Below, piece after piece: positions 63,654 to 64,000 of a stretch of 64,000 nt of DNA. The notes under the pieces are model-generated. The model did not search any database, had not been told where the DNA came from, and saw nothing but the letters and a program-made list of their open reading frames with translations. The position numbers and the translations under genes were made by a program. Position 1 is the first letter of the stretch; each line of letters starts with the position of its first letter. Source of the DNA: Ruegeria lacuscaerulensis ITI-1157 (GTDB lineage Bacteria > Pseudomonadota > Alphaproteobacteria > Rhodobacterales > Rhodobacteraceae); contig GG704596.1 in assembly GCA_000161775.1 (NCBI GenBank), forward strand, positions 1,944,311 through 2,008,310. Reading direction: 5' to 3'.

Positions 63654-64000
63654 ATGGCAGGCCATTCAAAATGGGCCAACATCCAGCACCGCAAGGGGCG
63701 CCAGGACGCCGCGCGGTCCAAGCTGTTTTCCAAGCTGTCGAAAGAGATCACCGTGGCCGCCAAGATGGGCGATCCCGACCCGGAAAAGAACCCGCGTCTG
63801 CGTCTGGCCGTGAAAGAAGCGAAATCGCAGTCGATGCCCAAGGATAACATCGAACGCGCGATCAAGAAGGCCACCGGTGGCGATGCCGAGACCTATGAGG
63901 AAATCCGCTATGAGGGCTACGGCCCCAACGGTGTCGCGGTGATCGTCGAAACCATGACCGACAACAAGAACCGAACCGCGTCGAACGTGCGCTCGACCTT
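63654..64000 (+). CDS. yebC: YebC/PmpR-family protein, 3' part missing
   Basis: First 115 or so codons of a protein usually near 245. The N-terminus [19 protein letters not shown] is diagnostic for YebC, followed by [16 protein letters not shown] and [19 protein letters not shown]. YebC proteins act as transcription regulators or, in recent work, as ribosome-associated factors for proline-rich stalls. It runs off the window edge. Start ATG 63654 follows GAGGA. Confidence 0.95.
   Translation, partial: MAGHSKWANIQHRKGRQDAARSKLFSKLSKEITVAAKMGDPDPEKNPRLRLAVKEAKSQSMPKDNIERAIKKATGGDAETYEEIRYEGYGPNGVAVIVETMTDNKNRTASNVRST

Overview
The window looks like chromosomal DNA from a marine alphaproteobacterium of the Rhodobacterales (Roseobacter group). 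Evidence for this is the high G+C with strong G/C third-position bias, the family content (DUF2927 lipoprotein, PutR-type Lrp regulator, TIGR00282/YmdB phosphoesterase, DUF1127 protein, COG3573-type flavin dehydrogenase) and the gatC-gatA and metF/metR arrangements. This is inferred from protein resemblance only; I do not name a species. No prophage, insertion sequence, CRISPR array or rRNA operon is visible. Gene density is high and there is one intergenic stretch over 300 bp (48330-48659).

Layout. 1-5111: a truncated YghU-like glutathione transferase, a YHS-domain exported protein, a J-domain protein, divergent metF/metR, and an inositol-phosphatase-family gene. 5121-12807: a GFA-rhomboid pair, putA with divergent putR, a TPR protein, and a Tat-exported PhoX phosphatase. 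13034-18036: tRNA-Gly(TCC), a multidrug-type ABC exporter, and an acyl-CoA synthetase/esterase pair. 18043-26161: a complete peptide-type ABC importer (binding protein, two permeases, fused double ATPase) flanked by a CocE-type hydrolase and an alkaline-phosphatase-superfamily enzyme. 26213-28458: nitroreductase, dtd and glycerate kinase. 28558-34369: a seven-gene minus-strand operon (29-residue membrane peptide, XpaC, TelA, DUF2927 lipoprotein, SPFH-GYF protein, CPCC protein, zinc-ribbon membrane protein). I consider this operon the most interesting and least described part of the window. 34452-39703: an RluB-like pseudouridine synthase, tadA, an ectoine-hydrolase-like enzyme coupled to an MBL hydrolase, a ceramidase-family membrane protein, a methyltransferase and a DUF4202 protein. 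39907-44393: a small secreted peptide gene with a heat-shock-like promoter, gatC-gatA, a lipoprotein overlapped by an amidase, RNase P RNA, and rpmG. 44597-49868: a lipoprotein, a Bax-inhibitor-1 protein, DUF1127 divergent from a LysR regulator, a quinone oxidoreductase broken at a 10-G tract, an XRE regulator and hisN. 49982-64000: two convergent purine deaminases, mgtE with 5-formyl-THF cyclo-ligase, ymdB, two SLC13-type transporters, a YbaY-META protein, a flavin dehydrogenase with a BASS transporter, an amidotransferase, and the start of a YebC-family gene.

Most genes are housekeeping or scavenging functions: one-carbon metabolism (metF, formyl-THF ligase), proline and purine catabolism, peptide uptake, translation fidelity (dtd, tadA, gatCA, RluB-like, L33) and envelope upkeep. 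Starts were chosen from Shine-Dalgarno spacing, ATGA/GTGA/TTGA stop-start overlaps and family N-termini. Promoters, operators and hairpins were read by eye and none is experimentally supported.
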